Positions 1-9,768 of a DNA stretch of 64,000 bases are shown in pieces. The stretch comes from Buxus sempervirens (lineage: Eukaryota; Streptophyta; Magnoliopsida; Buxales; Buxaceae). The position numbers and the translations under genes were made by a program. Numbering within the stretch: position 1 is the stretch's first letter; each line of letters begins with the position of its first letter. The notes beneath the pieces were generated by a model. It searched no databases, was not told where the DNA came from, and saw nothing but the letters and a program-made list of their open reading frames with translations. Where the stretch lies: contig OX387193.1 in assembly GCA_947561395.2 (NCBI GenBank), positions 15,810,001-15,874,000 on the forward strand. The letters are read 5' to 3'.

Positions 1-97
1 TGGGGTGTCTACGGACTTCCCCAGACCGCAACCGAGAACCGACTTAGAATCTCAAGCCGCAGACCCAAAGCCCAATAGACAAGATTAGGCACCCAAG
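1..97 (+). repeat. Left part of outermost LTR (family B), split by nested element
   Basis: This piece matches the 3' end of the LTR fragment at 33855-34409 and, inverted, the end of the solo LTR at 28165-31223. It resumes at 32460 after the 5-bp target duplication ccaag (93-97 and 32455-32459). The rest of this LTR lies outside the window to the left. It is the oldest insertion layer here. Confidence 0.85.
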
Positions 98-1926
98 TGT
101 GAGACATGGATTCGTCATCTCGGATGACTTCCGATTATCGTCACGCGGGGATCGATAAAAATAAGAGTCGCCACCATCCATTTTAAGGTGTGAATGGACA
201 CCAAAAGGTTCATAAATGTCAAATAGAGCCAAAGTAGCTCTAATACAAGGAAAATCCAGAGATTGGGTACGGGGAATTATTTATGAGCGGGGGAAGGTGT
301 TAGGCAACCCCACTCATCCGTCTAAGACAGTTACCATATGCTTGCTCATACTAAGAATTATTTTTCTAACAAAATGGGCAAAAGGGTTCTCACAACAAGC
401 ACCATGTATGTGATCATTCCACATGAGAAGTCTAATGAACTTAGACTCTCTTTGGGGATTCATCACTTCTAAAACTTCATGAATGAAGGAAAATCAAAGT
501 AAAATTGAAGAAAATCAAGCCAAGGCAAATCTGGAGAAATTCGGTCAAAAGAGCTTGAAAGCTTTGATAAACCATAACTCATTCAATTTAAATCCAAATC
601 AAATGAAACCAAAGCCATTTGAAAACTGGTATATAGTAGAATATACAGTAGAAAATTCAGCTCGATCCGATTCAAAACTAGAGAGAAATCCACATCTGAA
701 ATCTGCTGTTATAACTCAGAAAAAGTGTTAAGTAGGCATTTTCAAAGCTCTATTCGTGGAGTTTGGCTCAATAAAATTCCATAAAAATTGGTATGGAGGG
801 AGTATGTAGTGCCATCTTTCCAAAGAAAAAGACCTCACACCAATCTCTATCCGGATGTGACTTGTGTGCTCTCTTGAACAGGCCTAGAAGACCACAGATG
901 AGCTCTGGACCATGCCAGCGAGCACTTCTGAGTCAACTGAGCACCCAAGACACAAAACAGATTGAAATCTGCTGAAACTAGTTGGAAATGAAAATAGACT
1001 TCTCAAAGAAAACTCAGAAACTGGAATCATAGGAAACGGATTAAAACTGAGCAAATAGTGCACCATCAAAGCGGCAAGTTCAGCAATCTGGGCTGAACTG
1101 TCTTACAAACTTTGAAGAGATGGTGTCAAAAATTGGCTACATGGAAGTGGACGAAAATTTCCAGATATTAAGTAGGCACACCCATCTATCACATATCTTT
1201 GGAATCACTCAAAAATTCATCCGGAGGATGAAGTTATAAGTCTTCCAAGACAGGCCACAGATCTGTCCTGTTTTGAAGTTTTTTGAAGAGGAAACATGGA
1301 AACCAGTGCATGTGTGCATGTGGATTCGACCAAAACCTCAAAAATCAACAAAAAACCTTCTCATGAAGTTCTAAAATTCATTTTGAAGCCAATGGATTCA
1401 GATTTCCCGTATTGAACATGGAAATCCAAGACCTAGCTTCTTTGATAAAAGATGGTGGAAAGTGTGTGAGCATGTGAAAATTCACTCCCTAGGAGAAGGA
1501 TGGAATCCTTTGCTACTGACAGCAAGGATCCACATATTTCTCCATGAGCAAGTGCAAAACATCAGAAAATAAACATCCATAGGTTCAAAATAACCACATA
1601 GCATGCTCTTCATCACTTGTAGGTTCTAAACCTAGAGGATCCATTCCACCTTCCTTTTCCCTAGGCTCTCTCTTCACGTTTTACGGCTAGAGAGGATTCC
1701 CAGGTACTTTAGAAGGGGTTTGGGGTTGCAAAACAACACAAAGGCCTTACACTACAGAAAAGTAGAAGATGAGAGATTGCTAGAATGTAAAGAAGAAGCT
1801 GGAAATGTAAAAGGGCTTTACCTTGGTAGCTTTGAACCTTCAGTAGACAATCCAGCAGAGCTTCTCCTTCTTCTTGCAGAGCTTCTAAGCTTCAAATTGT
1901 CAGCCATTTGCAAGAGGAGGACCCCT

Positions 1927-1935
1927 CTATTTATA
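1927..1935 (-). promoter_or_regulatory. LTR TATA box (TATAAATAG)
   Basis: It reads TATAAATAG on the minus strand within GGCCTATAAATAGAGG. The same box is at 31406-31414 in the 5' LTR copy. Its position downstream of the hairpin cluster matches the other LTR families in this window. Confidence 0.7.
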
Positions 1936-2448
1936 GGCCAAGCCAGGGGTAGAAGAGTCCCAAGGGTAGGCCAAAAAGGCCTTCTAGATTATTCCAATTC
2001 TCCTCCAAGGCTTGAATTGGAGTAATTCAGCAAGCTTCGGAGGGTGAAATAGGGAGTTCAGGTCCCTGAGAGAGAGGTAATATGCGTAAATAAGGCTCAG
2101 AGATCGAGCCATTTCGCAAAGCCTTGAAACAGCCAAAACCGTATACTCAGTGCGGTTTCTACACAACCGTTACTCAAAGTGCGGTTCATATACAAATTTA
2201 ACCAAACCGCACATACAGAGCGGTTCAATTCAGTTATGCTTTAATTGATTGCTGTCCACGCGGCTCAACGGCCGAAGCTTCGCGAAGCCACGTGGCCGCC
2301 AGCGCAACAAGCATGGACCTGAACCGTGCTGTGTGTACGGTTGCAACCGTACATACAGGGCGGTTGAGACCAAAATTATAAAAACCGCACATATACCACG
2401 GTTAGCACATTTTTTGTTGGTTTTGAGCCTTAGCTGCACAGGCCAGGA

Positions 2449-2528
2449 TTATTTACATGTAATATCGTTTAAGTAAATGTCCTCGTATTTTTTAATCTCC
2501 ATTTACTTAAGATATTACATGTAAATAA
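2449..2528. repeat. 80-bp palindrome inside the LTR
   Basis: The outer arms are TTATTTACATGTAATATC and its complement. Inner arms TTAAGTAAATG/CATTTACTTAA surround a ~20-base loop. Equivalent copies are at 3916-3997, 17049-17130 and 31928-32008. It is absent from the related solo LTR at 42008-44297, so it may be a tiny MITE or foldback insertion in an ancestral LTR. Confidence 0.8.
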
Positions 2529-2974
2529 TCAAACACCCCCCATTTGAATCCATTAAAAATATTTCCAGACCCAAATTCCAAGTGAATAAAAAGTCAACTT
2601 TCCAGTTCCAGGCTAAATTTCGGTTTTTCAGGTTCAGTAAAAAGATTCAACATGTTGATACGAAGGTATTTGTCAAGATTAAAAATCTCAAAAAATTCAT
2701 TTATGTAATAACATTGCTAAAAACCTAATTACCGGGAAAAATTATCTTCAAATCTTGCTTTAAAAAATATTTCATTTTTGGGGTCAAAAGTCAACAAAAT
2801 TCAACCCGAAAAAGTTTGACTTTGCATAAAATATTGAATTTGGGCCTTTTCCTTTGCGGCTTTGGATTCAAATGGGTTAAGGATCTCAAACCCAATGCTA
2901 AGAATTGAAAATTCAATAAAATATTTCTCTCCTTCAAGATTTATCAAAAATCGTGCAATTTTTGGGTGTCTACA

Positions 2975-3457
2975 ACTGCCCCTCTTTGTTGGAGTTGTAA
3001 CACAATGAACAGCAAAGAATAGACACAACTCAAGATTGCAAGTTTAAAAGACATCTCATCAGTTGAACTTGCTTTGGTCAAACAAATAAGTGATAAAAAA
3101 CATGGATTTGAAGATAGCCAATGAAACCCCTGCTAGAAGTTTGATGTGGTGGCGTCTCTTCCTTATCTCAGATTTCTTGGAGCTCTCGTGGCTATGGAAA
3201 GAAATCTGAGACAAGCAAATTTTAAAAGAAGGTGGAGTTAAAATTGACCTCTGCAAACTCAATTGCTTTTGATGTTTTTCACTTTACAGCTCAACAAAAG
3301 GAAGGAAATATTCCATTGAATTTTCTATGATTTGATTTTTATTTACTTACCTGGGTGCCATGTGCTGCCCAAACCTGTGCTTGAATATTCTGCAATTTGC
3401 TTTTGCTTTTTCATCTTTTTGCTCTCTCATGATGATGTATGTGCCCTTGCTGCCCAT
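2975..3457 (-). other. Polypurine tract and pre-PPT region of the minus element
   Basis: Read on the minus strand, a purine-rich tract (AACAAAGAGGGGCAGT, about 2975-2992) directly precedes the 3' LTR, as expected for plus-strand priming. Further upstream in element sense is a hairpin with 12-bp arms (CTCAGATTTCTT and AAGAAATCTGAG, 3167-3210). It is shared with the plus element at 16357-16400. No gene is seen. The region ends at the insertion site of the plus element (target aacct, 3458-3462). Confidence 0.75.
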
Positions 3458-4051
3458 AACCTTGTAGACACCCCAAAATTGCATGATTTTTAATAAATCT
3501 TGAAGGAGAGAAATATTTTATTGGAATTTCCAATTCTTTACATTGGGTTTGAGATACTTAACCCATTTGAATCCAAAACGGAAAAGGAAAATGCCAGAAT
3601 TCAATCTTTTGTGCAAAGTCAAGCTTTTTCCGGTTGAATTTTGTTGACTTTTGACCCCAGAAAATGAAATATTTTTTAAAGCCAGATTTCAAGATAATTT
3701 TTCCCGGTAATCAGGTTTTTAGCCATGTTATTGCATAAAAGAATTTTTTGAGATTTTAAATCTTGACGAATACCTTGGTTTTAACATATTGAACCTTTTT
3801 TCCAGACCTGAAAAATCAGAATTTTGCCTAGAACTGAAAAGTTGACTTTTTATTCACTTGGAATTTGGGTCTTGAACTATTTTTAATGGATTCAAATGGG
3901 GGGGGGGGGTGTTTGCTTATTTACATGTAATATCTTAAGTAAATGGAGATTAAAAAATACGAGGACATTTACTTAAACGATATTACATGTAAATAAGTAT
4001 TGCCTGTGTTAAAATTTGGAAAAAAGGCTTTTTTTCCTTGTATCCGGCAAC

Positions 4052-4180
4052 TCAGGCTGGATACAAGTACATTTCTTTGTATCCGGTGGAACATACCGGA
4101 TACAAGAGAGCTTTAGTGTATCCGGTATTATATACCGGATACCTTAAGGCCCTTGTGTATCCGGCCTGATATACCGGATA
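4052..4180 (+). promoter_or_regulatory. Cluster of four CCGG hairpins in the LTR U3
   Basis: Four inverted repeats occur in a row, each with left arm GTATCCGG(N) and right arm (N)CCGGATAC or a near variant. Loops differ (for example AACTCAG, GGAACAT, TAT) and stems are 8-11 bp. The 3' LTR copy and the solo LTR at 42008 have the same four. The cluster lies ~170 bp upstream of the TATA box. A regulatory role is inferred from position only. Confidence 0.75.
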
Positions 4181-4348
4181 CGCAAGTTTTGCTCAAAATT
4201 AGGGTTTTCCGAGAGATTTCATATTTTACCATCATATCCCTCATTAAATGAGGGGAAATCTCGGAAATAGCCTTAGGGCTAAGGTTGAGGGGTTCTAGAC
4301 ATTATGTTGTGTCTACCAATCTCACCAACCCTAACCCTAGCCTTTGCC

Positions 4349-4357
4349 TATAAATAG
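4349..4357 (+). promoter_or_regulatory. LTR TATA box (TATAAATAG)
   Basis: TATAAATAG occurs within GCCTATAAATAGGAGG. The same box is at 42396-42404 in the related solo LTR. It has been lost from the 3' LTR by deletion. Confidence 0.75.
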
Positions 4358-6263
4358 GAGGCTCCTCCTCAAGCAAAGGCACTCAACTCTTGTTTTGAAT
4401 TCTCGCAAAGAAGAACTCCAGGAGAAGAAGAAAACCGCTGCGGAATCGCCTCCAGAACTCAGGTAAGCCTCAACTTTTCTTTTTATTTTCTATCTTTACA
4501 TTCCTAGATCTAGATCTCTTCTTCTACCTTTCTGTAGTGTAAAGCCTTGTTTGTATGTGTGAAAACCCTTCCCCGGCTCAAAGTATCTCGAGACTCCCCC
4601 TAGCCGTAAAACGTGGAGGCGGGATCTAGGAGAAACGAGACTGGGGATTGACCCTAGTGCTAGAACCCATGTAGCATAAGGCCTTTTTGATTGATTGTAA
4701 ACCGTTCCATATTCAAAGTACCCTTGATTATCTTGAAGAACCGTGTTTAACGGGGAGAGAGAACAGAGGGAAACGATAATGGAACGGAACCCTAGGCTAT
4801 CTTAGAACCCTATTTGGATGAATATGTATGCATGCTATTGATCTTGTTTGGTTTTTTTACACTTGCACATACATATCACTATTTTGGCGGGATAGGCTCA
4901 TATTTGGGGGTTTATTGCATTTATTGTGATAAATCTCAAATAAATGGCCTCAATCAATTCTGGAATGTCTTTTGGATGATTTTAAAGTATTTGTGTTCAT
5001 CTTGCACGAATCACACATTTTTATCAATTTTCGGATTTGGTTTTTCCTCAAGAATGGCTTAGCTTGACAGCACCTGTAGCCTTACTTCGGACGCCCATAA
5101 CTTCATCATCTGGATGAATTTTGGGGCGATTCTAGAACCATGGGAAAGGTGAGGCTGTCTAGTTTATGTCCACAAAATTTCATGAATTTCCATCAAACGG
5201 ATTTTTGACACCTCTCTGTCGAAGTTGAGTGGACAGTTCAGGTTCAAATACAGAACTTGTCACTTCAACGGACCGCCATGTGTTCGTTTTAAGTCCGATT
5301 CGAGTGATTTTTATTTCTGAGTATTCCTTCATGAGCCTATTTTCAAATCCAGTTGGTTTCATAATTTTTGGATTCCATTTGAATTATTGGTAGCCGATTT
5401 ACTTAGAACTGTTCATTTGTACTTTTCTGGGTAAATCTGTGATCATCGGGGCCTGTTCGGGAGACCACCCAAGGCACATCCGAAGGGAGTTTTGTATGAG
5501 CCTAGTTTCTTTTGAAAGATGGCCATACAAAATTCAATCACACCAAATTTCGTGGACTTTTATGTAGTGGATATTTCTAGACAATTTTCCAAAGTTACCC
5601 ACTTACCACTTCTAAAAATCCCCAGCAGCAACTTCAAAGGAGCATAACTCCTAGATTTTTCATCGGAATGAAGTGAAATTTTGCATGAGACTCTTATTTA
5701 CCCTAATCTTTCAAATGGATTTGGTTTGGTTCAATTTAGAATTGGATTTGAATGATTTCAAGGCAAATGACATACTTTTTACCGAATTTTCCGGATTTGG
5801 TTTAACTTGGTTTTATGCAACCTCTACTTTGATTTCTATCTTTTGAAATACTCCAGAAATGATATTAACATAAGAGAGGATCTAAAATCCATTTAGATCT
5901 TCATGTGAATATATCATACACTTGTTCCTTTTTCAAGACTTTTTCATGATTTTTAGCAAGCTTCTTATTTTCTTTTTACCATGAACATACACTTGGAAAC
6001 CACTTCGTGTGGATGAATGGGGGTGCCTAACACCTTCCCCCGTTCATAATCTAATCCCCTTACCCATCTCTGGATTTGATTTTCAAGTAGGGTTATTTTT
6101 ATCCTAGAATGTTTCTTTTGGCTATTTTTGCTTATTTTTGAACTCTTTGGTGTCCATTCTCACCCCAAAATCGTGAATGGTGGCGACTCTCCCAATTTTT
6201 GTGTTGAGCCCGTGTGTTGACGGAGGGATGATCATTCCGGTGATTTTTCCCATGTCTCACAAC

Positions 6264-6281
6264 TGGCGACTCTGCTGGGGA
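6264..6281 (+). other. Primer binding site, tRNA-Arg type
   Basis: TGGCGACTCTGCTGGGGA starts two bases after the 5' LTR. It resembles the tRNA-Arg-type primer site known for Ogre/Tat elements. The identical sequence in reverse orientation is at 26494-26511. Confidence 0.88.
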
Positions 6282-7750
6282 CTTGTGGATTTAAGCCATT
6301 TTTGTGTATTTGTTCATGCTTTTCTCTACTTTTGAATGCTTGCTATTTTGTTTACTTCATTTGTGCATATTGTTATATTTCAAATCAGATTAGGATGCTT
6401 AGAAATTTGTATGGATCCAAAGCCTATTTTGAAACATGATTTGGATGTGTTTTGTGATGACATGCTTTGATTTAAGTTGTTATGCCATGAAAAAGAAATT
6501 TTCAAAATCTGGAAATTTGGTGTAAATTTTGAGTATTCAAGCATGTTTCCCATGAATAATGCTTTTTGTGCTTAATGGTTGTTTTATGCCATGATTTGAA
6601 CTTGGGGGTATGGAATGACATAAGTTGAGCATGAAAACAATGAAAAAAAAAATCTGAAATGCTTAGTGGGAATTTTGGGGATTTTCAAGCATATGTTTCC
6701 CAAGCTAAAAGCTTTTTATGTCATATTGTTAGCTTCTGGGTTTTAGGCTTGGATTTGGGCATAAAACCATGTCACTTGAGAATCCAATTGAAGAAAAAAA
6801 TCTGGAAATTTCAGTGTATATTTGGGGGTTTTTAAGCATGTTTTACCTCATTGAAACACTTTTGAACCATGCCAAGTAGTGCTAAAATTTTAGGCTTCAA
6901 TTTGGGTAGAAATGGTACACTTTGAGCATGAAAAAGAGCATGAAATCTGGGATTTTAGGGGATGCTTTTGGGTTTCAAGCATGCTTCCATGGTTTAATTG
7001 TTGTTTGTATAAATAACATGTTTTGTATACCACTTTTTGGGCATGTAATATTTTTTGTGCATATTTAGTTGTTTTGGTGCTTGCTTGCTTGTATTTGGCT
7101 TCATTATTTTTGTCATAAGTACCTTGGCTTGAAATTGAATGCATGGCTACGAAAAAGAGTGGCAAGGGGCTGGGACGTTGTGAATGTTATCACAATTTAA
7201 AATTGCACTTGAGCACTTGAAACAATTTGCACAGCCTACCCTTTACCTATTAGGAAGTTGAACCATGAATGTGTGTAGCTTGGCGCATCGAGGTCGTGAC
7301 TTCGGAAAGCGAAAGTGAAAACATTTACCTTAGAATTTGAGTCAATGATGTGATGACAATGGGATCTGTGATTCGATTCCGGGCATCACTAGACTTGAGT
7401 TCTAAGTTGCCAATTAAGCCAAAACCCAAAAACCATACGCTTGAAGGTGGAGAAGCACGTTTTCGGCTAAAAGCACACAATTGCGTTTGGGGAATTGGGT
7501 GTAAATGTGGGAAGGCCGTTTGCATGTTTTACAGGCCAATGTATAATGTGAATACCATATTGAATGAAGGTAATACAAGGTGGCAAGGTAAAGCCATGTT
7601 CTTTTCCTAAATTTAGGGAATTTTGCAAGTATGATGTCCAAGCCCAATTTGGGGCAAGTTTTGAAGGTCAAATTAAGGTGAACATCAATTGGGAATGAAA
7701 AAAAACTAATCGGGTGAAAAAAATGAGTCAAAAAGGGTCATTTCGGCAAT
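6282..7750 (+). other. Retroelement leader, no gene seen
   Basis: This is AT-rich untranslated leader with loosely repeated ~120-bp motifs (for example 'tttcaagcatg' and 'gcatgaaaa' words at about 6530-6980). Short open frames here have no recognisable product. Sequence near 7260-7560 is matched, inverted, in the minus element's leader near 25600-25870. Confidence 0.6.
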
Positions 7751-7893
7751 AACCGGCAACTCAGGCCGGTTAATAACAACTCCATTCATATCCGGTATGT
7801 ATTTCCGGATACAAAGGCATATGCATGTATCCGGTTAGGGTGACCGGATACAATAAGGCATATTCTTATCCGGTATATTATACCGGATACGTT
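7751..7893 (+). repeat. Leader hairpin cluster with CCGG arms
   Basis: Four inverted repeats lie here: AACCGGC/GCCGGTT with loop AACTCAG, TATCCGG/CCGGATA, GTATCCGGT/ACCGGATAC, and TATCCGGTAT/ATACCGGATA. They use the same arm motif as this element's own LTR hairpins, not that of the minus element. Confidence 0.75.
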
Positions 7894-8284
7894 CAAAAAA
7901 TGCACAAATTGGCTGTTCAGCCCAAATTTTCAGAATAAAATGCCTAAAACACTGTGAATAATCCTTAGGCACCCCGAAAAGAACATAAAAAATGTTCCCA
8001 AAAATACAAAATCAAAAAAAAGATATATACAAAAAAAAATAACAAAAAAAAAATAAAATAAAACATTCTTTCAGGATTTAACCTAATTTTGAAACTCAAA
8101 GAAGGAACCAAGGTGTCATATTTTTTGATACCAATTCAACTCAAATATGTTTCAGTCAAACTTTTGAACTTGAAAACTGAGAAAATTCAGCAAATTTGAA
8201 AAAAAATAAATAAATAAAAAGAACTTTTGGTTGGTTATTGTTATTTTTATCAATCAAATCAAAAAAAAAAAGAATTTTAGGACA

Positions 8285-9570
8285 TTTGGAAGCCTCAGAA
8301 TATTCCAAAAACCTTTGTTTGGTCACGAGAACCACTCAAAGTCAAAATTTTTAGGACATTTCGAAGCCTCAGAATATTCCAAAAAAACCTTTGGTTGGTC
8401 TTTTTTGTACCAATCAATTGAATTTTGTGGGCCATTTGAAAGCCTCTGAATTTCAAACATCAACCTCTTTGGGCCGTCTAAAAGCCTCTGAATTTTAGAC
8501 AAACCTTTTTGGGCCATTTGAAAGCCTCTGAATTTCAAACATCAACCTATTTTGGGCCGTCTAAAAGCCTCTGAATTTTAGACACATATCTCTGGGCCAT
8601 CTAAAAGCCTCTGAATTTTAGACACAATCCTTTGGGCCGTCTAAAAGCCTTTGAATTTTAGACAACCTTTTTGGGCCGTTTGAAAGCCTCTGAATTTCAA
8701 ACATCAATCCCTTTGGGCCATCTATAAGCCTCTGAATTATAGACACATCCTTTTTGGGCCGTCTAAAAGCCTCTGAATTTTAGACACAACCTCTTTGGGC
8801 CGTCTAAAAGCCTCTGAATTTTAGACAAACCTTTTTGGGCCATTTGAAAGCCTCTGAATTTCAAACATCAACCTCTTTGGGCCGTCTAAAAGCCTCTGAA
8901 TTTTAGACAAACCTTTTTGGGCCATTTGAAAGCCTCTGAATTTCAAACATCAACCTATTTTGGGCCGTCTAAAAGCCTCTGAATTTTAGACACATATCTC
9001 TGGGCCATCTAAAAGCCTCTGAATTTCAAACATCAATCCCTTTGGGCCATCTATAAGCCTCTGAATTATAGACACATCCTTTTTGGGCCATCTAAAAGCC
9101 TCTAAATTTTAGACAAACCTTTTTGGGCCATCTAAAAGCCTCTGAATTTTAGAAACAACCTTTTTGGGCCGTTTGAAAGCCTCTGAATTTCAAACATCAA
9201 TCTCTTTGGGCCATCTATAAGCCTCTGAATTATAGACACATATCCTTTTGGCCGTCTAAAAGCCTCTGAATTTTAGACAAACCTCTTTTGGCCGTCTAAA
9301 AGCCTCTGAATTTTAGACAAACCTTTTTGGGCCATCTAAAAGCCTCTAAATTTTAGACACAACCTTTTTGAGCCGTCTATAAGCTTCTGAATTATAGACA
9401 TATATCCTTTGGGCCATCTAAAAGCCTCTGAATTTTAGACACAAATTTATTGAGCCGTCTATAAGCCTCTGAATTATAGACACGTATCCTTTGGGCCGTC
9501 TAAAAGTCTCTGAATTTTAGACATTTCTCATTCTTTGGGACCTTTGGAAGCCCTAAAATATTCCAACAAT
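8285..9570 (+). repeat. Tandem array of 27 hairpin units with co-varying stems
   Basis: The core array (about 8427-9536) has units of 39-44 bp, each starting GGGCC. Each unit holds left arm, loop GCCTCTGAA, right arm. Three stem types occur: TCTAAAA/TTTTAGA (15 units), TTTGAAA/TTTCAAA (6) and TCTATAA/TTATAGA (5). One unit (about 9006) is a mosaic with unmatched arms. Diverged units with TTTGGAA/TTCCAAA-type arms flank the array (about 8285-8309, 8357-8385 and 9540-9565). Units 1-4 and 11-14 are the same four-unit block, which shows expansion by block duplication. The array sits in the untranslated leader just upstream of gag. Confidence 0.92.
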
Positions 9571-9768
9571 AAAAAAAAACAAAAAAATGGAAAAATATAA
9601 AAAAAAAACAAACAAATAAATCCGGACTTGTGTTCACCCAACCCACTTATCTACATTTATAGGTGTATGACTCAAATTAAATGGGAGCTGACATGTTTCT
9701 TTGCTTTTCCTTACCCAGGTACATTACTTGCAATCATTGCTCCCGTGACCAGATCCAAAGCCTGCATC

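Larger units (their letters stand above)
98..2974 (-). repeat. 3' LTR of the minus-strand element (2877 bp)
   Basis: Read on the minus strand the LTR begins TGTAGACACCC and ends CATGTCTCACA, giving TG...CA termini. It is almost identical to the 5' LTR copy at 26514-28164 plus 31229-32454. A TATA box (TATAAATAG, minus strand) lies at 1927-1935. Upstream of it in element sense, at about 2137-2405, is a cluster of AACCG...CGGTT hairpins. An 80-bp palindrome lies at 2449-2528. Open frames in this LTR recur unchanged in the other copy and are not genes. Confidence 0.92.
3463..6261 (+). repeat. 5' LTR of the plus-strand element (2799 bp)
   Basis: It begins TGTAGACACCCC and ends CATGTCTCACA. It contains the 82-bp palindrome (3916-3997), four CCGGATAC hairpins (about 4052-4180), a TATA box (4349-4357) and a downstream transcribed region with a CT-rich stretch. 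It is nearly identical to the 3' LTR apart from a 500-bp deletion in the latter. Confidence 0.93.

Noticed and set aside
4814-5062. 82-residue frame repeated identically at 17446-17694
   Set aside because: It lies in the LTR and is repeated because the LTR is repeated. It resembles no known product.
8427-9536. Possible CRISPR-like array
   Set aside because: The repeats are contiguous units without unique spacers, there are no cas genes, and the context is a plant retrotransposon leader.
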